Assembly (NCBI RefSeq): GCF_017305915.1
Contig: NZ_JAFKJN010000025.1
Span: 1-64,000 of the forward strand
Source: Reyranella sp.
GTDB taxonomy: Bacteria > Pseudomonadota > Alphaproteobacteria > Reyranellales > Reyranellaceae
Direction of reading: 5' to 3'
DNA length: 64,000 bases
Shown: one piece after another, positions 25,184 through 35,928 of the stretch
Numbering within the stretch: position 1 is the first letter of the stretch
Layout: each line of letters starts with the position of its first letter
Notes under the pieces: generated by a model
Database searches by the model: none
Told to the model about the DNA's origin: nothing
Seen by the model: the letters and a program-made list of their open reading frames with translations, nothing else
Translations under genes and position numbers: made by a program

Positions 25184-25984
25184 CTATCGTGTGGCGAGGC
25201 TGGTGACAGCGCCGCCGGTGGCGGTGCGCCCACTGTCGACGACGAACTGCCCACCCGTCGTGTTCGACGCCAGGTCGGAGCAGAGGAACAGCACCATGTT
25301 GGCGATCTCCTCCACCGTCGAGTAGCGGCCGGTCGGCAGCGCCGCCTGGTAGCGCTTCTCGACCGCGGCCGGATCGCCCGGTGAAAGCTGCTGCTCGAGG
25401 GAATGGATCATGCGCGTATCGACCGGACCCGGGCACACCGCGTTGACACGGATGCCCTGGCGCGCCACCTCGCCGGCGGCCGTCTTGGTCAATCCGATGA
25501 CGGCGTGCTTGGAGGCGACGTAGGCCGGCATGCCGGGCGTGCCGACCAGGCCTGCGACCGAGGCGGTATTGACGACCGAACCGCCGCCCTGGCGGATCAT
25601 CTCGGGCAGCACGTGGCGCAGGCCGAGGAACACGCCCTTCACGTTGACGCCGAGCACGGCGTCGAACACCGCCTCGTCGTACTCGGCGATCGGCGCCACC
25701 TTGCCTTCGATGCCGGCATTGTTGAAGAAACAATCGATACGACCGTATTGGTCGAGCGCGGCCTGCACATAGGCCTTCACCTCAGCCGATTTCGTGACAT
25801 CGGCGGTGACGGCCGTCGCGTCGCCGCCGTTCTGGCGGATGATGCCCGCCGTGGCCTCGGCCGCCGCGCCGTCGCGGTCGACCACCACCACTTTGGCGCC
25901 GTAGCGCGCGAAACCGACGCTGGCGGCCCGCCCGATGCCGTTGCCGCCGCCGGTGACCAGGGCGACCTTGCCGCTGAAATCCAT
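25184..25984 (-). CDS. Short-chain dehydrogenase/reductase
   Basis: A 266-residue classical SDR: TGGGNGIG cofactor motif, NNAG, catalytic Ser in NTASVAG and YVASK (Tyr-x3-Lys). An Asp after beta-2 (VVVDRDG) points to NAD rather than NADP. PGPVDTRM is the usual C-terminal turn. Start ATG at 25984 behind GGAGGAAA; in-frame codons upstream run under the divergent dioxygenase gene and are not used. First gene of a minus-strand trio. Confidence 0.87.
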   Translation of the reverse strand: MDFSGKVALVTGGGNGIGRAASVGFARYGAKVVVVDRDGAAAEATAGIIRQNGGDATAVTADVTKSAEVKAYVQAALDQYGRIDCFFNNAGIEGKVAPIAEYDEAVFDAVLGVNVKGVFLGLRHVLPEMIRQGGGSVVNTASVAGLVGTPGMPAYVASKHAVIGLTKTAAGEVARQGIRVNAVCPGPVDTRMIHSLEQQLSPGDPAAVEKRYQAALPTGRYSTVEEIANMVLFLCSDLASNTTGGQFVVDSGRTATGGAVTSLATR

Positions 25985-26033
25985 GCTTTCCTCCCTCTTG
26001 TCCGACCTCGCCGGGAGACTACCATTGCGGATC

Positions 26034-26906
26034 ATGACCATCACCGTCATCCCTCGCCATCCCGCGCTGGGCGCCGAGGTCTGCGGCGTCGACATGCGCC
26101 GGCCGATGGACGCCGCCGTCCGCCAGGCGGTCGTCGACGCCTGGACCGAGCATCTCGTGCTGGTCTTCCCGGACCAGCGCGTCAGCGACCAGGAGCACGT
26201 CGCCTTCACGCGCCATTTCGGCGAGCCCGAGGTCTTCCACCAGACCTCGCTCAGCCTGCGCTCGGATCGGGTGAAGGAGATCTTCCTGGTCTCCAATGTC
26301 GACGAGAACGACCGGCTGATGACGCCGGCCGAGCCGTCGCAGAAGCAGCTCTCCTCGGCGCGCCAGTGGCACACCGATTCGAGCTACCGGCCGATGCCCA
26401 GCGTCGGCTCGCTGCTGCACGGCATCGAGATCAGCCGCACCGGCGGTATCACCCAGTTCATCAACATGTACGAGGTCTACGACGACCTGCCCGAATCCCT
26501 GCGCCGCCAGGTCGAGGGCCGCAGGGCGCGGCACGACTTCGGCATGCTGCACCGGATCACCGGCGCGCCGGCCCCGACCAAGGCCGAGCAGGCGGCGATG
26601 CCCGCGGTCTGGCATCCGATGGTGCGCCGCCATCCGGTGAGCGGCCGCAAGTCGCTCTACATCAGCTCGATCTACAATGACGCGATCGAAGGCCTCGACG
26701 AGAAGGCGTCGATCCGGCTGGTCGAGGAGCTGTCGGAGTTCGCCGCGCAGCCGCACTACATGTACCGCCATGTCTGGGAGCCGCATGACGTGCTGATGTG
26801 GGACAACCGCTGCACCGTGCACGCGGTGACGCCGCACGATCCCACCGAGCGCCGCGTCATGCATCGCACCACCATCGTCGGCAGCGAGCCGGTCATGGCG
26901 GGCTGA
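26034..26906 (+). CDS. TauD/TfdA-family Fe(II)/2-oxoglutarate dioxygenase
   Basis: A 290-residue dioxygenase with the iron facial triad WHTD (His and Asp of the HxD motif in RQWHTDSSY) and the distal His in RCTVHAVTP. The 2-oxoglutarate-binding Arg is expected in RRVMHRTTI. The N-terminal LGAEVCGVDMRRPMD is typical of TauD/TfdA enzymes, which cleave taurine, aryloxyalkanoates or similar acids. The ATG at 26034 lies about 50 bases from the divergent SDR. Substrate unknown. Confidence 0.85.
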   Translation: MTITVIPRHPALGAEVCGVDMRRPMDAAVRQAVVDAWTEHLVLVFPDQRVSDQEHVAFTRHFGEPEVFHQTSLSLRSDRVKEIFLVSNVDENDRLMTPAEPSQKQLSSARQWHTDSSYRPMPSVGSLLHGIEISRTGGITQFINMYEVYDDLPESLRRQVEGRRARHDFGMLHRITGAPAPTKAEQAAMPAVWHPMVRRHPVSGRKSLYISSIYNDAIEGLDEKASIRLVEELSEFAAQPHYMYRHVWEPHDVLMWDNRCTVHAVTPHDPTERRVMHRTTIVGSEPVMAG

Positions 26907-26921
26907 CGACCCGTACCGCGT

Positions 26922-27935
26922 ATGGATCACGTTGCCAGCGTACCCTCGGCCAGCTCCGGCCGCATGTCGCCCGAGGCCATGGCCCTGGCCGCGTTGCTGC
27001 ATGCGCTGGCGGCGCTGGCCTTGTGGGGGCTGGCGGCCTACCGGCCGACCATCGTGCCGCAGGAAGACCCGATCGAGATCACGGTCGAGAGGCCCAAGCC
27101 GCCGGAGCCACCTCCGCCACCGCCGCCGCAACAGGCGCAGCCAAAGCCTGTTCCGCCGCCCGTCGACGGGCTGAAGCCGCCGGCCGAGGTCGAGGCCGAC
27201 AAGGCGACGCAGGTCCGGCCTTCGGGCGAGGCGCCGAAGGATGTTGCCGCGCCACCGCCACGGTCGCTCGACCAGGCGGTGCCGCAACCGCCGTCGCCGC
27301 CGCCGCCGACCGAGACCGCCATGGTGGCCCCCAACCCGCCGTCGCCCGTGCCGCCGCCGGACCGGCCGCCTCTGCAGCCCTTCCCGAAGCCGACACTGGG
27401 CCCGACGATCGGGCCGCCGCCTCCACCGAGGCCCAAGCCCCCCGAACCGCCGCCCGCCGTTGCGCATCCCCAGCCGCAGCCGCGTCCAGCGCCGCCACCT
27501 CCTTCCGTGACGCCGCATCAGCAGCCGCGGCCCTCGCCGCTGGTGGGGCCGCAGTCGCAGCAGCCGCCGGCGGTGGCACGGCGCCAGGACATACCGACGG
27601 CGCCATCGTCGCCGTTCGTCAATCCGGCCGACGAGCGCAATCGGGCAACCGCCGAACAGAACTATCTCTGGCAGGTGGTCGCCAGGCTGCGCGGCTACCG
27701 CTATCACGTCGATGCGCCGGTGATGGAGGGCCTCACCGTGGTGATGGTCACCATCGCGCGCGACGGCCGGCTGCTCAGCGCCGAGGTCGTCCGTTCCAGC
27801 GGCGTCGCCGCGATGGACCAGGGCGTGCTCAGCGGTATCCGCCAGGGCTCGCCCTATGCGCCACTGCCGGCGAGCATCTCGGGGCCGAGCGCCCGGTTCC
27901 GGCTGCCGTTGGTCTCGCTGCCGGAAGAGCGCTAG
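26922..27935 (+). CDS. TonB-like energy transducer
   Basis: A 337-residue inner-membrane protein. A single transmembrane helix lies at about 20-42 (LAALLHALAALALWGLAAY). A periplasmic region extremely rich in Pro (dozens of PP runs, about 65-230) follows, and then a C-terminal TonB domain (VARLRGYRYHVDAPVMEG, ARDGRLLSAEVVRSSG, LDQGVL-like turn). It should pass proton-motive energy to outer-membrane receptors, but neither exbB/exbD nor a TonB-dependent receptor is nearby. It starts 15 bases after the dioxygenase stop. Confidence 0.8.
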   Translation: MDHVASVPSASSGRMSPEAMALAALLHALAALALWGLAAYRPTIVPQEDPIEITVERPKPPEPPPPPPPQQAQPKPVPPPVDGLKPPAEVEADKATQVRPSGEAPKDVAAPPPRSLDQAVPQPPSPPPPTETAMVAPNPPSPVPPPDRPPLQPFPKPTLGPTIGPPPPPRPKPPEPPPAVAHPQPQPRPAPPPPSVTPHQQPRPSPLVGPQSQQPPAVARRQDIPTAPSSPFVNPADERNRATAEQNYLWQVVARLRGYRYHVDAPVMEGLTVVMVTIARDGRLLSAEVVRSSGVAAMDQGVLSGIRQGSPYAPLPASISGPSARFRLPLVSLPEER

Positions 27936-27962
27936 GCCCCCGGAGATGAAGCGCGGGCTGGG

Positions 27963-28775
27963 CTACCGATACTTGGCGCGGGCGCTGTCGAGGGTTGGCA
28001 GGCGGTAGCGGTCCTCGGAATCGTGCCAGCCCTTGAAGTTGGGCTTGCGCTTCTCGGCGAAGGCGGCGCGCGATTCCATCAGGTCGTTCTTGTCGCCGTG
28101 GTCGTGCAGCGCGGCGGCCAGCATCTGCTGCTCGGCGCTCGCCTGCGGCCGCATGTGGCGCATCATGTGCACGGTGTTGACCCGCGAGGCCGGCGGCAGG
28201 GTGAGCAGGTGCTCGGCCATGCCGAGCGCCGTCGGCATCAGGTCGGCGGCGTCGACGATGCGGTTCAGGAAGCCCACTTCGTAGAAGCGCTGCGCGGTGA
28301 AGCGGAAGCCCAGCGCCATCTCCATGGCGATCGGGTAGGGCAGGTTGGCGACGTGGCCGTGATTGTAGCCGCCGAGCAGCCAGCGCTTGGCCTCGGAGAC
28401 CTCGAACACCGCTTCGCGCACGGCGACCCGCAGGTCGGTGCGCTCGACCAGCATGAAGCCGCCGCCCATGGCGAAGCCGTTGACCGCGGCGATCACCGGC
28501 TTCTCCAGCGCGCCCGACATGAACGGGTCGGCCATCTTCGGCCGCTCGCCGCCCGGCCGGCCCTTCTCCAGCGACTCCTTCATGTCCTCGCCGGCGCAGA
28601 AGCCGCGGCCGGTGCCGGTGAAGATCGCGACCTCCAGATGCTTGTCGTGCCGGAAATCGGTCCAGATGCGGGCGAGCTCCGAACGAATCTCGGTGTTGAG
28701 CGCGTTGAGGCGCTCCGGACGGTTCATGCGCACGACGAGCACTTGCCCGTGACGCTCGGTTTCCACCACGGCCAT
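27963..28775 (-). CDS. Enoyl-CoA hydratase/isomerase (crotonase) family
   Basis: A 270-residue crotonase-fold protein beginning MAVVETERHGQVLVVRMNRPERLNAL. The oxyanion-hole segments TGRGFCAGEDM and NGFAMGGGFML are intact. The catalytic-glutamate positions of true hydratases are not clear, so a different CoA-thioester reaction is possible. ATG at 28775 with AGGAGAG upstream. It follows the dioxygenase gene by 13 bases on the minus strand and is probably co-transcribed with it. Confidence 0.82.
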   Translation of the reverse strand: MAVVETERHGQVLVVRMNRPERLNALNTEIRSELARIWTDFRHDKHLEVAIFTGTGRGFCAGEDMKESLEKGRPGGERPKMADPFMSGALEKPVIAAVNGFAMGGGFMLVERTDLRVAVREAVFEVSEAKRWLLGGYNHGHVANLPYPIAMEMALGFRFTAQRFYEVGFLNRIVDAADLMPTALGMAEHLLTLPPASRVNTVHMMRHMRPQASAEQQMLAAALHDHGDKNDLMESRAAFAEKRKPNFKGWHDSEDRYRLPTLDSARAKYR

Positions 28776-28788
28776 AATTCTCTCCTCT

Positions 28789-29769
28789 TTACTCGGCGGC
28801 TTGCTGCAGCAAGTCGTAGGTCCGCTTCTGATACGCGACCATGTAGTCGGTGTACCAGGTCGTCTCGTACTTGGGCGGCTTGTCCGGGCCGACGGTCGTC
28901 GGCACCGCGGCAATCGGCCAGTCGATCTTGGCGTCGCAGAAGAAGGCCAGCGCATAGCGCTCGCCGCCGCTGCGGTTGATCGCGCGGTGCGGCGTCGCCA
29001 GGAAGCGGTCGTTGGTCCAGCGCAAGAGGAGCTGCCCGCCGTTGACGACGAAGGCGTCGGCGATCGGCGGCGCGTCGAGCCATTGGCCGTCCTGCCTGCG
29101 GATCGCCAGGCCCGACACCTCGTTGGGCGCTAGCACGGTCAGGAAGCTGGTGTCGGTGTGCGGCGCGATGCCGAAGTCGTCCTCCGCCGTCGGTTCCTGC
29201 GGCGGGTAGTGGGTCATGCGCAGCTTGTACTGGAGGTCGTCGAACGCGTTGTCGAACCAGGTCGGCGGCAGCTCGAGCGCCACGGCGTAGAGCCGGACCA
29301 GCTTCTTCACCAGCGCTTCCAGCGCGTCGCAGTAGCCCATCACCGTGTCGCGGAAGCCGGGCAGGTCGGCCGGCCACTGGTTGGCGCTGCGGAAACGCTT
29401 GTCGGCGACCACGTCGGGATGATCCGGCGCGAGATCGCGGGCGACGAACAATGCCTCGTTGAGGTTGGGCCGCGTCACGGCCTGCACCACCGAGGTGCGC
29501 AGCGTGTCGCCCTTCATCGGCAGGTAGCCGACATTGTGCTTGTCGATGCGGATCTTCATCTTCTCGTCGAGCGGCAGCGCATGGAAGCGCGCCGCTGCGG
29601 CGTAGATGTCGGCGATCCGCGCGCGCGGAATGCCATGGTTGACGATGTAGTAGAAGCCGATCTCGGTCAGGGCGTGGCGCAGTTGGCGCGCGGCGTCCTG
29701 CTGCGCCCCCGGCGTGCCGGCGAGGTACGGGCCGAGATCGATGATAGGGATGGAGTCGCCCGCGGCCAT
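28789..29769 (-). CDS. Isopenicillin-N-synthase-like 2-oxoglutarate/Fe(II) oxygenase
   Basis: A 326-residue enzyme of the plant-type 2OG-oxygenase group. The N-terminal domain reads IPIIDLGPYLAG and GFYYIVNHGIP. The iron ligands are His and Asp in APHTDTSFLTVL and a distal His in TPHRAINRSGGERYA, followed by the RxS-type 2OG-binding pattern. ATG at 29769; a very long upstream in-frame extension is antisense to the MFS gene and is rejected. Divergent from the MFS transporter by about 50 bases, which may import its substrate (inference). Confidence 0.83.
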   Translation of the reverse strand: MAAGDSIPIIDLGPYLAGTPGAQQDAARQLRHALTEIGFYYIVNHGIPRARIADIYAAAARFHALPLDEKMKIRIDKHNVGYLPMKGDTLRTSVVQAVTRPNLNEALFVARDLAPDHPDVVADKRFRSANQWPADLPGFRDTVMGYCDALEALVKKLVRLYAVALELPPTWFDNAFDDLQYKLRMTHYPPQEPTAEDDFGIAPHTDTSFLTVLAPNEVSGLAIRRQDGQWLDAPPIADAFVVNGGQLLLRWTNDRFLATPHRAINRSGGERYALAFFCDAKIDWPIAAVPTTVGPDKPPKYETTWYTDYMVAYQKRTYDLLQQAAE

Positions 29770-29817
29770 GCGGAACAATAGCGCTCCTCGGGAGGAGACA
29801 ACAATGGCGGGCCGCTG

Positions 29818-31107
29818 ATGGCGCGCGCAGACATCGCGATGCGGCCGCCGATTTTGCCGCGCCTGCTCGCACCGCGGCTGCCCTTCTACTACGGCTGGGT
29901 GGTGCTGGGCTGCATCTGCCTGGCGGGCTTCGCGCGCCAGGGGCCGGCGGTGGCGGTGCTGTCGGTCTTCGTCGTGCCGATGACCGAGGCGTTCGGCTGG
30001 TCGCGCGCCTCGATCGCCGGCGCGGTGTCGCTGGGTGGGCTGCTGGCGGCGTTCGTGTCGCCGATCCTGGGGCCGGTGCTCGACCGGCGCGGGCCGCGGC
30101 TGATCCTCTGCCTCGCCGTGCTGGCGACCGGGCTCTCGACCATGGCGCTGTCGCTCGCCCAGTCGCTGATCGTCTTCTACTGCCTGTTCGTCTTCGCCCG
30201 CATGGTCTGGGCGAGCCCGTTCGATCTCGGGCTCTATGCCTCGGTGAACAACTGGTTCGTCGCCCGGCGCACCTTCGCCACCGCCTTCGCCACCCTGTTC
30301 CAGATGCTGGGTCTGGTCGCGATCCCGATCATCGCCCAGCTCGCCATGCATGACGGCGGCTGGCGCGCCGGCTGGATGGCGGTCGGCATGACGGTGCTGG
30401 TCGTGGGCTTCCTGCCGGTCTGGCTGCTCCTGGTGCGCCGGCCGGAGGATCTCGGCCTTGCCGTCGACCATGCCAAGCCTGGCGCCAAGGCGGCGGCGGC
30501 CGAGCCGCGCTTCAGCCGCGCCGAGGCGATGCGCACGCGCGCCTTCTGGCTGCTGTCGCTCTACACCGTGCTGGTCTATCCGGTGCAGGCGGGCGTCAGC
30601 CTCCACCAGGCGGCGCACCTGATCGAGCGCGGCCTGACGCCGATCGCCGCCGCGACGGTGATCAGCGTGTTCTCGGCGATGTCGGCGGTGTCGGGCTTCG
30701 GCCTCGGCTTCCTGCCGCGGCGCCTGCCGCTGCGCTTCGCCATGACCGGGGCGGCGGTGCTGCTGGCGATCGGCTGCTTCGCGCTGATCGGCGTTCGGAC
30801 CGTGCACGGCGCCTACCTCGCGGCCGGATTGTTCGGGCTCGGCATTGGCGGGCTGATGACGCTGCTGCCGGTGGCGTGGGCCGACTATTTCGGCCGTGAG
30901 AGCTTCGGCGCCATCCGCGGCGTGGTGCTGAGCGTGCAGACGCTGGCGCAGGCGGTCGGCCCGGTGCTGTCGGGCGCGCTACGCGACTGGAGCGGCGGCT
31001 ACATGCTTTCACTCACGCTGTTCGGCAGCCTCGGAGTCCTGGCGGCGTTCGCGTCGCTCGCGGCGACGCGGCCGCATGTCGCGGACGAACGCTTGCCGCC
31101 ATCGTAA
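29818..31107 (+). CDS. MFS transporter (monocarboxylate-type)
   Basis: A 429-residue, twelve-helix major facilitator. YYGWVVLGCICLAGFARQGPA opens helix 1, as in the oxalate/monocarboxylate-porter branch. LDRRGPRL is the loop 2-3 motif, and helices continue to LFGSLGVLAAFASLAATRP. The cytoplasmic middle loop is at about 215-235. Likely imports or exports a small organic acid. ATG at 29818, just after the divergent 2OG-oxygenase promoter. The 180-base gap to the following ABC operon holds no recognisable gene and probably carries that operon's promoter. Confidence 0.82.
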   Translation: MARADIAMRPPILPRLLAPRLPFYYGWVVLGCICLAGFARQGPAVAVLSVFVVPMTEAFGWSRASIAGAVSLGGLLAAFVSPILGPVLDRRGPRLILCLAVLATGLSTMALSLAQSLIVFYCLFVFARMVWASPFDLGLYASVNNWFVARRTFATAFATLFQMLGLVAIPIIAQLAMHDGGWRAGWMAVGMTVLVVGFLPVWLLLVRRPEDLGLAVDHAKPGAKAAAAEPRFSRAEAMRTRAFWLLSLYTVLVYPVQAGVSLHQAAHLIERGLTPIAAATVISVFSAMSAVSGFGLGFLPRRLPLRFAMTGAAVLLAIGCFALIGVRTVHGAYLAAGLFGLGIGGLMTLLPVAWADYFGRESFGAIRGVVLSVQTLAQAVGPVLSGALRDWSGGYMLSLTLFGSLGVLAAFASLAATRPHVADERLPPS

Positions 31108-31286
31108 GCGTCTCGTAAGCTTTCCGCGGTCCGAAAGAGGCCGCGCCCGCGGGTAATGACGGGCAGCGAGTGCGAGGAAACAGGCTTCACAACAGTAGAG
31201 ACGACGTGCTGCCGTAGGGGTGTGCGCCAGCGTCCAGTTCGCTTGGATTCGTGCGTCCTCGCGCGGGTAGCGCGCAGGAAGACCGT

Positions 31287-32293
31287 ATGCCGCCATTGTT
31301 GGAGGTACGGGAGCTTCGTACGGAGTTTCGCACCGGTGCGGGCATCGTCCGCGCCGTCGACGGCATTTCTTATACCGTCGAAGCCGGCGAGACCGTTGCG
31401 ATCGTGGGCGAGAGCGGCTCGGGCAAGTCTGTCGAGGCGCTGTCGATCCTGCGGCTGATTCCCGATCCGCCGGGCCGAATCATCGGCGGCGAAGTGCTGT
31501 TCGCCGGCCGCGACCTGCGCAAGCTCTCCGAAGAGGACATGCGCAAGATCCGCGGCCGCGACATCGGCATGGTGTTCCAGGAGCCGATGACCTCGCTCAA
31601 CCCGGTGCTCACCATCGGCCGGCAGATCACCGAGACGCTGGAGCAGCATCAGGGAGCCGACCGCGCGACCGCCGACAAGCGCGCCGTCGAATTGCTCGAG
31701 ATGGTCGGCATCGCCGATCCGCGGCGCCGGCTGCGCCAGTATCCGCACCAGCTCTCCGGCGGCATGCGCCAGCGGGTGATGGTCGCGGTCGCGCTCGCCT
31801 GCAATCCCAAGCTGATCATTGCCGACGAGCCGACCACCGCGCTCGACGTCACCATCCAGGCGCAGATCCTCGAGTTGATGAAGTCGCTGACCGAGAGGAT
31901 GGGCGTGGCGCAGATCATCATCACCCACAATCTTGGCGTCGTGGCGCGCTACGCGGCCCGCGTCAACGTCATGTATGCCGGCCGCATCGTCGAGGCCGGC
32001 AGCGCCGAGGCGATCTATCACGAGCCGCGCCATCCCTATACGGTGGCGCTGCTGAAGTCGGTGCCGCGACTCGACCAGCCGCGGCGGGCGCGGCTCGATC
32101 CGGTCGAGGGCTCGCCGCCCGATCTCACCAAGCTCGATGGCGGCTGCGCCTTCCGACCGCGCTGCCGCTTCGCGGTCGAGGCCTGCGGCCGGTCGATGCC
32201 GGCGCTCGAGACGGTCGGCAGCGGCCACCTTGCCGCGTGCTTTCGCAGCGCCGAGGTGGCGGCGGCGCGCGACAGCGCCCGGGAGTCCGCGGC

Positions 32294-32297
<4 letters not shown>
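31287..32297 (+). CDS. Dipeptide/oligopeptide-type ABC importer ATPase (DppD-like)
   Basis: A 336-residue nucleotide-binding protein. Walker A GESGSGKS, signature LSGGM, Walker B LIIADEPT, switch ITHNLGV, and the C-terminal oligopeptide-transporter extension with CAFRPRCRFAVEAC, a cysteine pattern seen in DppD/OppD and able to hold an Fe-S cluster. ATG at 31287 preceded by AGGAAG. First gene of a five-gene importer operon; its TGA overlaps the next ATG by four bases. The substrate may be a peptide, a sugar or another nutrient. Confidence 0.9.
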
Positions 32298-33289
<992 letters not shown>

Positions 33290-33327
33290 CACGACAACAA
33301 GAAGAAGCAGGAACAGTGGAGGAAGCG

Positions 33328-34929
33328 ATGAGCGTACGGACGGGAGCAGGTATTGCCCTGAGTTTGCTGACAGCGTTCGCGTTCACCCCGGCAGGAGCGG
33401 AGCAGCCGAAACAGGGCGGCACGCTCACCTATGTGATCCCCGCCGACGCGCCGCCGAGCCTCGACGCGCATCGCGAGACGACCTACGCCACGATCCACAC
33501 TGCGGCGCCGTACTACAGCGTGCTGATCCGCGTGCCGCCCGACAACCCGGCCTCGACCACCGAGTTCGTCTGCGACCTGTGTACCGAGATGCCCAAGCCG
33601 ACCGACGACGGCAAGACCTGGACCTTCAAGATCCGCGACAACGTGAAGTTCCACGACGGCAGCAAGCTCACCGCCAAGGACGTGGCGCTGAGCTGGCAGT
33701 ACATCGTCAAGCCGCCCAAGGGCGTGGTCAGCGCGCGGCAGAGCTTCTACGAGATGGTCGACTCGGTTAACGCGACCGACGACAGCACCGTCGTGTTCAA
33801 GCTCAAGTACGCGACGGCGGCTTTCCTGCCGGCGTTGGCCGATCCTTATGCCTGGATCTACAAGAAGGAGATCCTCGAGAAGGATCCGCACTGGTACGAG
33901 AAGAACATCATGGGCTCGGGCCCGTTCAAGCTCGTCAAGATCGAGGTCGGCCAGTCGATCACCGGCGAGCGCAACAAGGACTACTATCTCAAGGGCCGGC
34001 CGTATCTCGACGGCATCGTCGGCATCTTCGCCGAGAAGCAGTCGGTGCGAACCGATGCCCTGAAAGCCGACCGCGCCTCGATCGAGTTCCGCGGCCTGCC
34101 GCCGTCGGCACGCGACCAGCTGACCAAGGAGCTGGGCGACAAGATCTGGGTCCAGGACAGCGACTGGAACTGCGGCAACATCCTGACACCCAACCATCAG
34201 AAGAAGCCGTTCGACGACGTGCGCGTGCGCAAGGCGCTGGCGCTCGCCATCGACCAGTGGAAGGGCGCGCCGGCGCTGTCCAAGATCGCCAACGTCCGCA
34301 CCGTGGGCGGCATCGTCTTCCCGGGCTCACCGCTCGCCGCGACCAAGGAAGAGCTGCAGACCATGCCGGGCTACTGGCCCGACATCGAGAAGTCGCGCGC
34401 CGAGGCCAAGAAGCTCCTGAAGGAGGCCGGCGCCGAGGGGCTGAAGTTCGAGCTGCTCAACCGCAACGTCGACCAGCCCTACAAGTTCGTCGGCACCTGG
34501 GTGATCGGTGAATGGAAGAAGATCGGCCTCAACGTCGAGCAGAAGGTCGTGCCGACCGGCCCGTGGTTCTCCAACATGCGCGCCGGCACTTTCGACGTCG
34601 CCATGGAGGCCAACTGCCAGAGCGTCGTCAATCCGGTGCTTGATACCGGCAAGTACCTGCCGCACAGGGTCTTTCCGGACAATTACGGCTACTATGACGA
34701 CCCCAAGTCGGTCGAGCTCTACGAGGCGATGCAGAAGGAGACCGATCCGGCCAAGCTCAGGGTCGCCATGCGCGCCTATGAGAAGCACACGCTCGACACC
34801 GAGGTTCACGAGATCGTGCTGCCCTACTGGTACCGCATCGTCATGGGGCGGTCGTACGTGAAGGGCTGGAAGATCAGCCCCAGCCACTACCTGAACCAAG
34901 ACCTCGCCAACATCTGGCTCGACAAGTAA
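33328..34929 (+). CDS. ABC transporter substrate-binding protein, family 5
   Basis: A 533-residue periplasmic binding protein of the SBP_bac_5 class. Cleavable signal 1-24 (LLTAFAFTPAGA, then EQP), followed by KQGGTLTYVIPADAPPSLDAHRE, the domain-I start. Family marks are KPTDDGKTWTFKIRDNVKFHDG, GSGPFKLVKIEVGQSI and VRKALALAIDQ. It captures the ligand for the Dpp/Opp-type importer; peptides, opines, sugars or polyamines are all possible. The ATG at 33328 follows GGAGGAAG. It sits between the ATPase and permease genes, an order common in alphaproteobacteria. Confidence 0.9.
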   Translation: MSVRTGAGIALSLLTAFAFTPAGAEQPKQGGTLTYVIPADAPPSLDAHRETTYATIHTAAPYYSVLIRVPPDNPASTTEFVCDLCTEMPKPTDDGKTWTFKIRDNVKFHDGSKLTAKDVALSWQYIVKPPKGVVSARQSFYEMVDSVNATDDSTVVFKLKYATAAFLPALADPYAWIYKKEILEKDPHWYEKNIMGSGPFKLVKIEVGQSITGERNKDYYLKGRPYLDGIVGIFAEKQSVRTDALKADRASIEFRGLPPSARDQLTKELGDKIWVQDSDWNCGNILTPNHQKKPFDDVRVRKALALAIDQWKGAPALSKIANVRTVGGIVFPGSPLAATKEELQTMPGYWPDIEKSRAEAKKLLKEAGAEGLKFELLNRNVDQPYKFVGTWVIGEWKKIGLNVEQKVVPTGPWFSNMRAGTFDVAMEANCQSVVNPVLDTGKYLPHRVFPDNYGYYDDPKSVELYEAMQKETDPAKLRVAMRAYEKHTLDTEVHEIVLPYWYRIVMGRSYVKGWKISPSHYLNQDLANIWLDK

Positions 34930-34948
34930 CCGCCGGAAGGAGCGGCGC

Positions 34949-35920
34949 ATGCACCGCTACATCGTCACCCGGCTCCTGCTGGCGATCCCCACGCTGGCAG
35001 GGGCGGCGGCCCTGGTCTTCATCCTGATGCGCCTGATTCCGGGCGACGTGTGCGTGATCCGGCTGGGCTCGGGCGGCGCCCACGTCGACCAGGGGGCGCT
35101 GGCGCTGTGCCGCGAGCAGCTCGGGCTCGACCAGTCGATGGTCGTGCAGTTCCTGCTGTTCCTGAAGAACTACGCGATGTTCGACTTCGGCATCTCGATG
35201 TGGTCGGGCAACCCGGTATGGCAGGAGATCCTGATCCGGCTGCCGGTATCGCTCGAGGTGGCGATCCTGGCGACGGTGATCGCGGTCCTGCTGGCGATCC
35301 CGCTCGGCACCCTGTCGGCGCTCAGGGAGAACTCCAAGCTCGACCATGTGGTGCGCGTGGTGGCGATCGCGGGCATCGCGACGCCGTCCTTCTGGCTCGG
35401 CATCATGTCGCTGATCCTGGTGCTCAACGTCTCCTCGATGATCACCGGCACGCCATGGCTTCCGCCGATCGACTACGTGCCGCTGTGGCAGGACCCGATC
35501 CGCAATCTCTCGATCGTGCTGCTGCCGGCGATCACCGTCGGCTACCGCTACTCGGCGGTGACCATGCGACTCACGCGCTCGGCGATGCTCGAGGTGATGC
35601 GCGAGGACTATATCCGCACCGCCCGCGCCAAGGGGCTGCTGGAGCAGATCGTGGTCAACCGCCATGCGCTCAAGAACGCCCTGTTGCCGGTGGTGACGCT
35701 GATCGGCATCGAGTTCGCGTTTCTGATCGGCGGCCTGGTCATCACCGAGCAGGTGTTCAACCTGAACGGCATCGGCCGCCTGCTGGTCCAGGCGGTGCAG
35801 AACCAGGACAACGTGCTGGCCCAGGCGCTGGTCATGCTGATCGTGCTGGTGTTCGTGGTCGTGAATCTCGTGGTCGACGTGCTCTACGCCTGGCTCGACC
35901 CGCGCATCCGCTATTCGTGA
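34949..35920 (+). CDS. ABC importer permease (DppB-like)
   Basis: A 323-residue membrane subunit with six helices. It begins MHRYIVTRLLLAIPTLAG and has RLIPGDV in the first periplasmic loop. The cytoplasmic coupling loop contains EVMREDYIRTARAKGLLE, the EAA-type motif that contacts the ATPases. The helix before the C-terminus ends LYAWLDPRIRY, as in all DppB-like proteins. GGAAGGAG lies before the ATG. Partner of the DppC-like permease nine bases downstream. Confidence 0.9.
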   Translation: MHRYIVTRLLLAIPTLAGAAALVFILMRLIPGDVCVIRLGSGGAHVDQGALALCREQLGLDQSMVVQFLLFLKNYAMFDFGISMWSGNPVWQEILIRLPVSLEVAILATVIAVLLAIPLGTLSALRENSKLDHVVRVVAIAGIATPSFWLGIMSLILVLNVSSMITGTPWLPPIDYVPLWQDPIRNLSIVLLPAITVGYRYSAVTMRLTRSAMLEVMREDYIRTARAKGLLEQIVVNRHALKNALLPVVTLIGIEFAFLIGGLVITEQVFNLNGIGRLLVQAVQNQDNVLAQALVMLIVLVFVVVNLVVDVLYAWLDPRIRYS

Positions 35921-35928
35921 GTCGTCCG

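Noticed and set aside
26939..27707. Antisense Arg/Gly-rich frame opposite tonB
   Set aside because: It is only the complement of Pro codons in the TonB linker.
31108..31286. Possible riboswitch or leader peptide before the ABC importer operon
   Set aside because: No recognisable aptamer fold or conserved motif; left as a probable promoter region.
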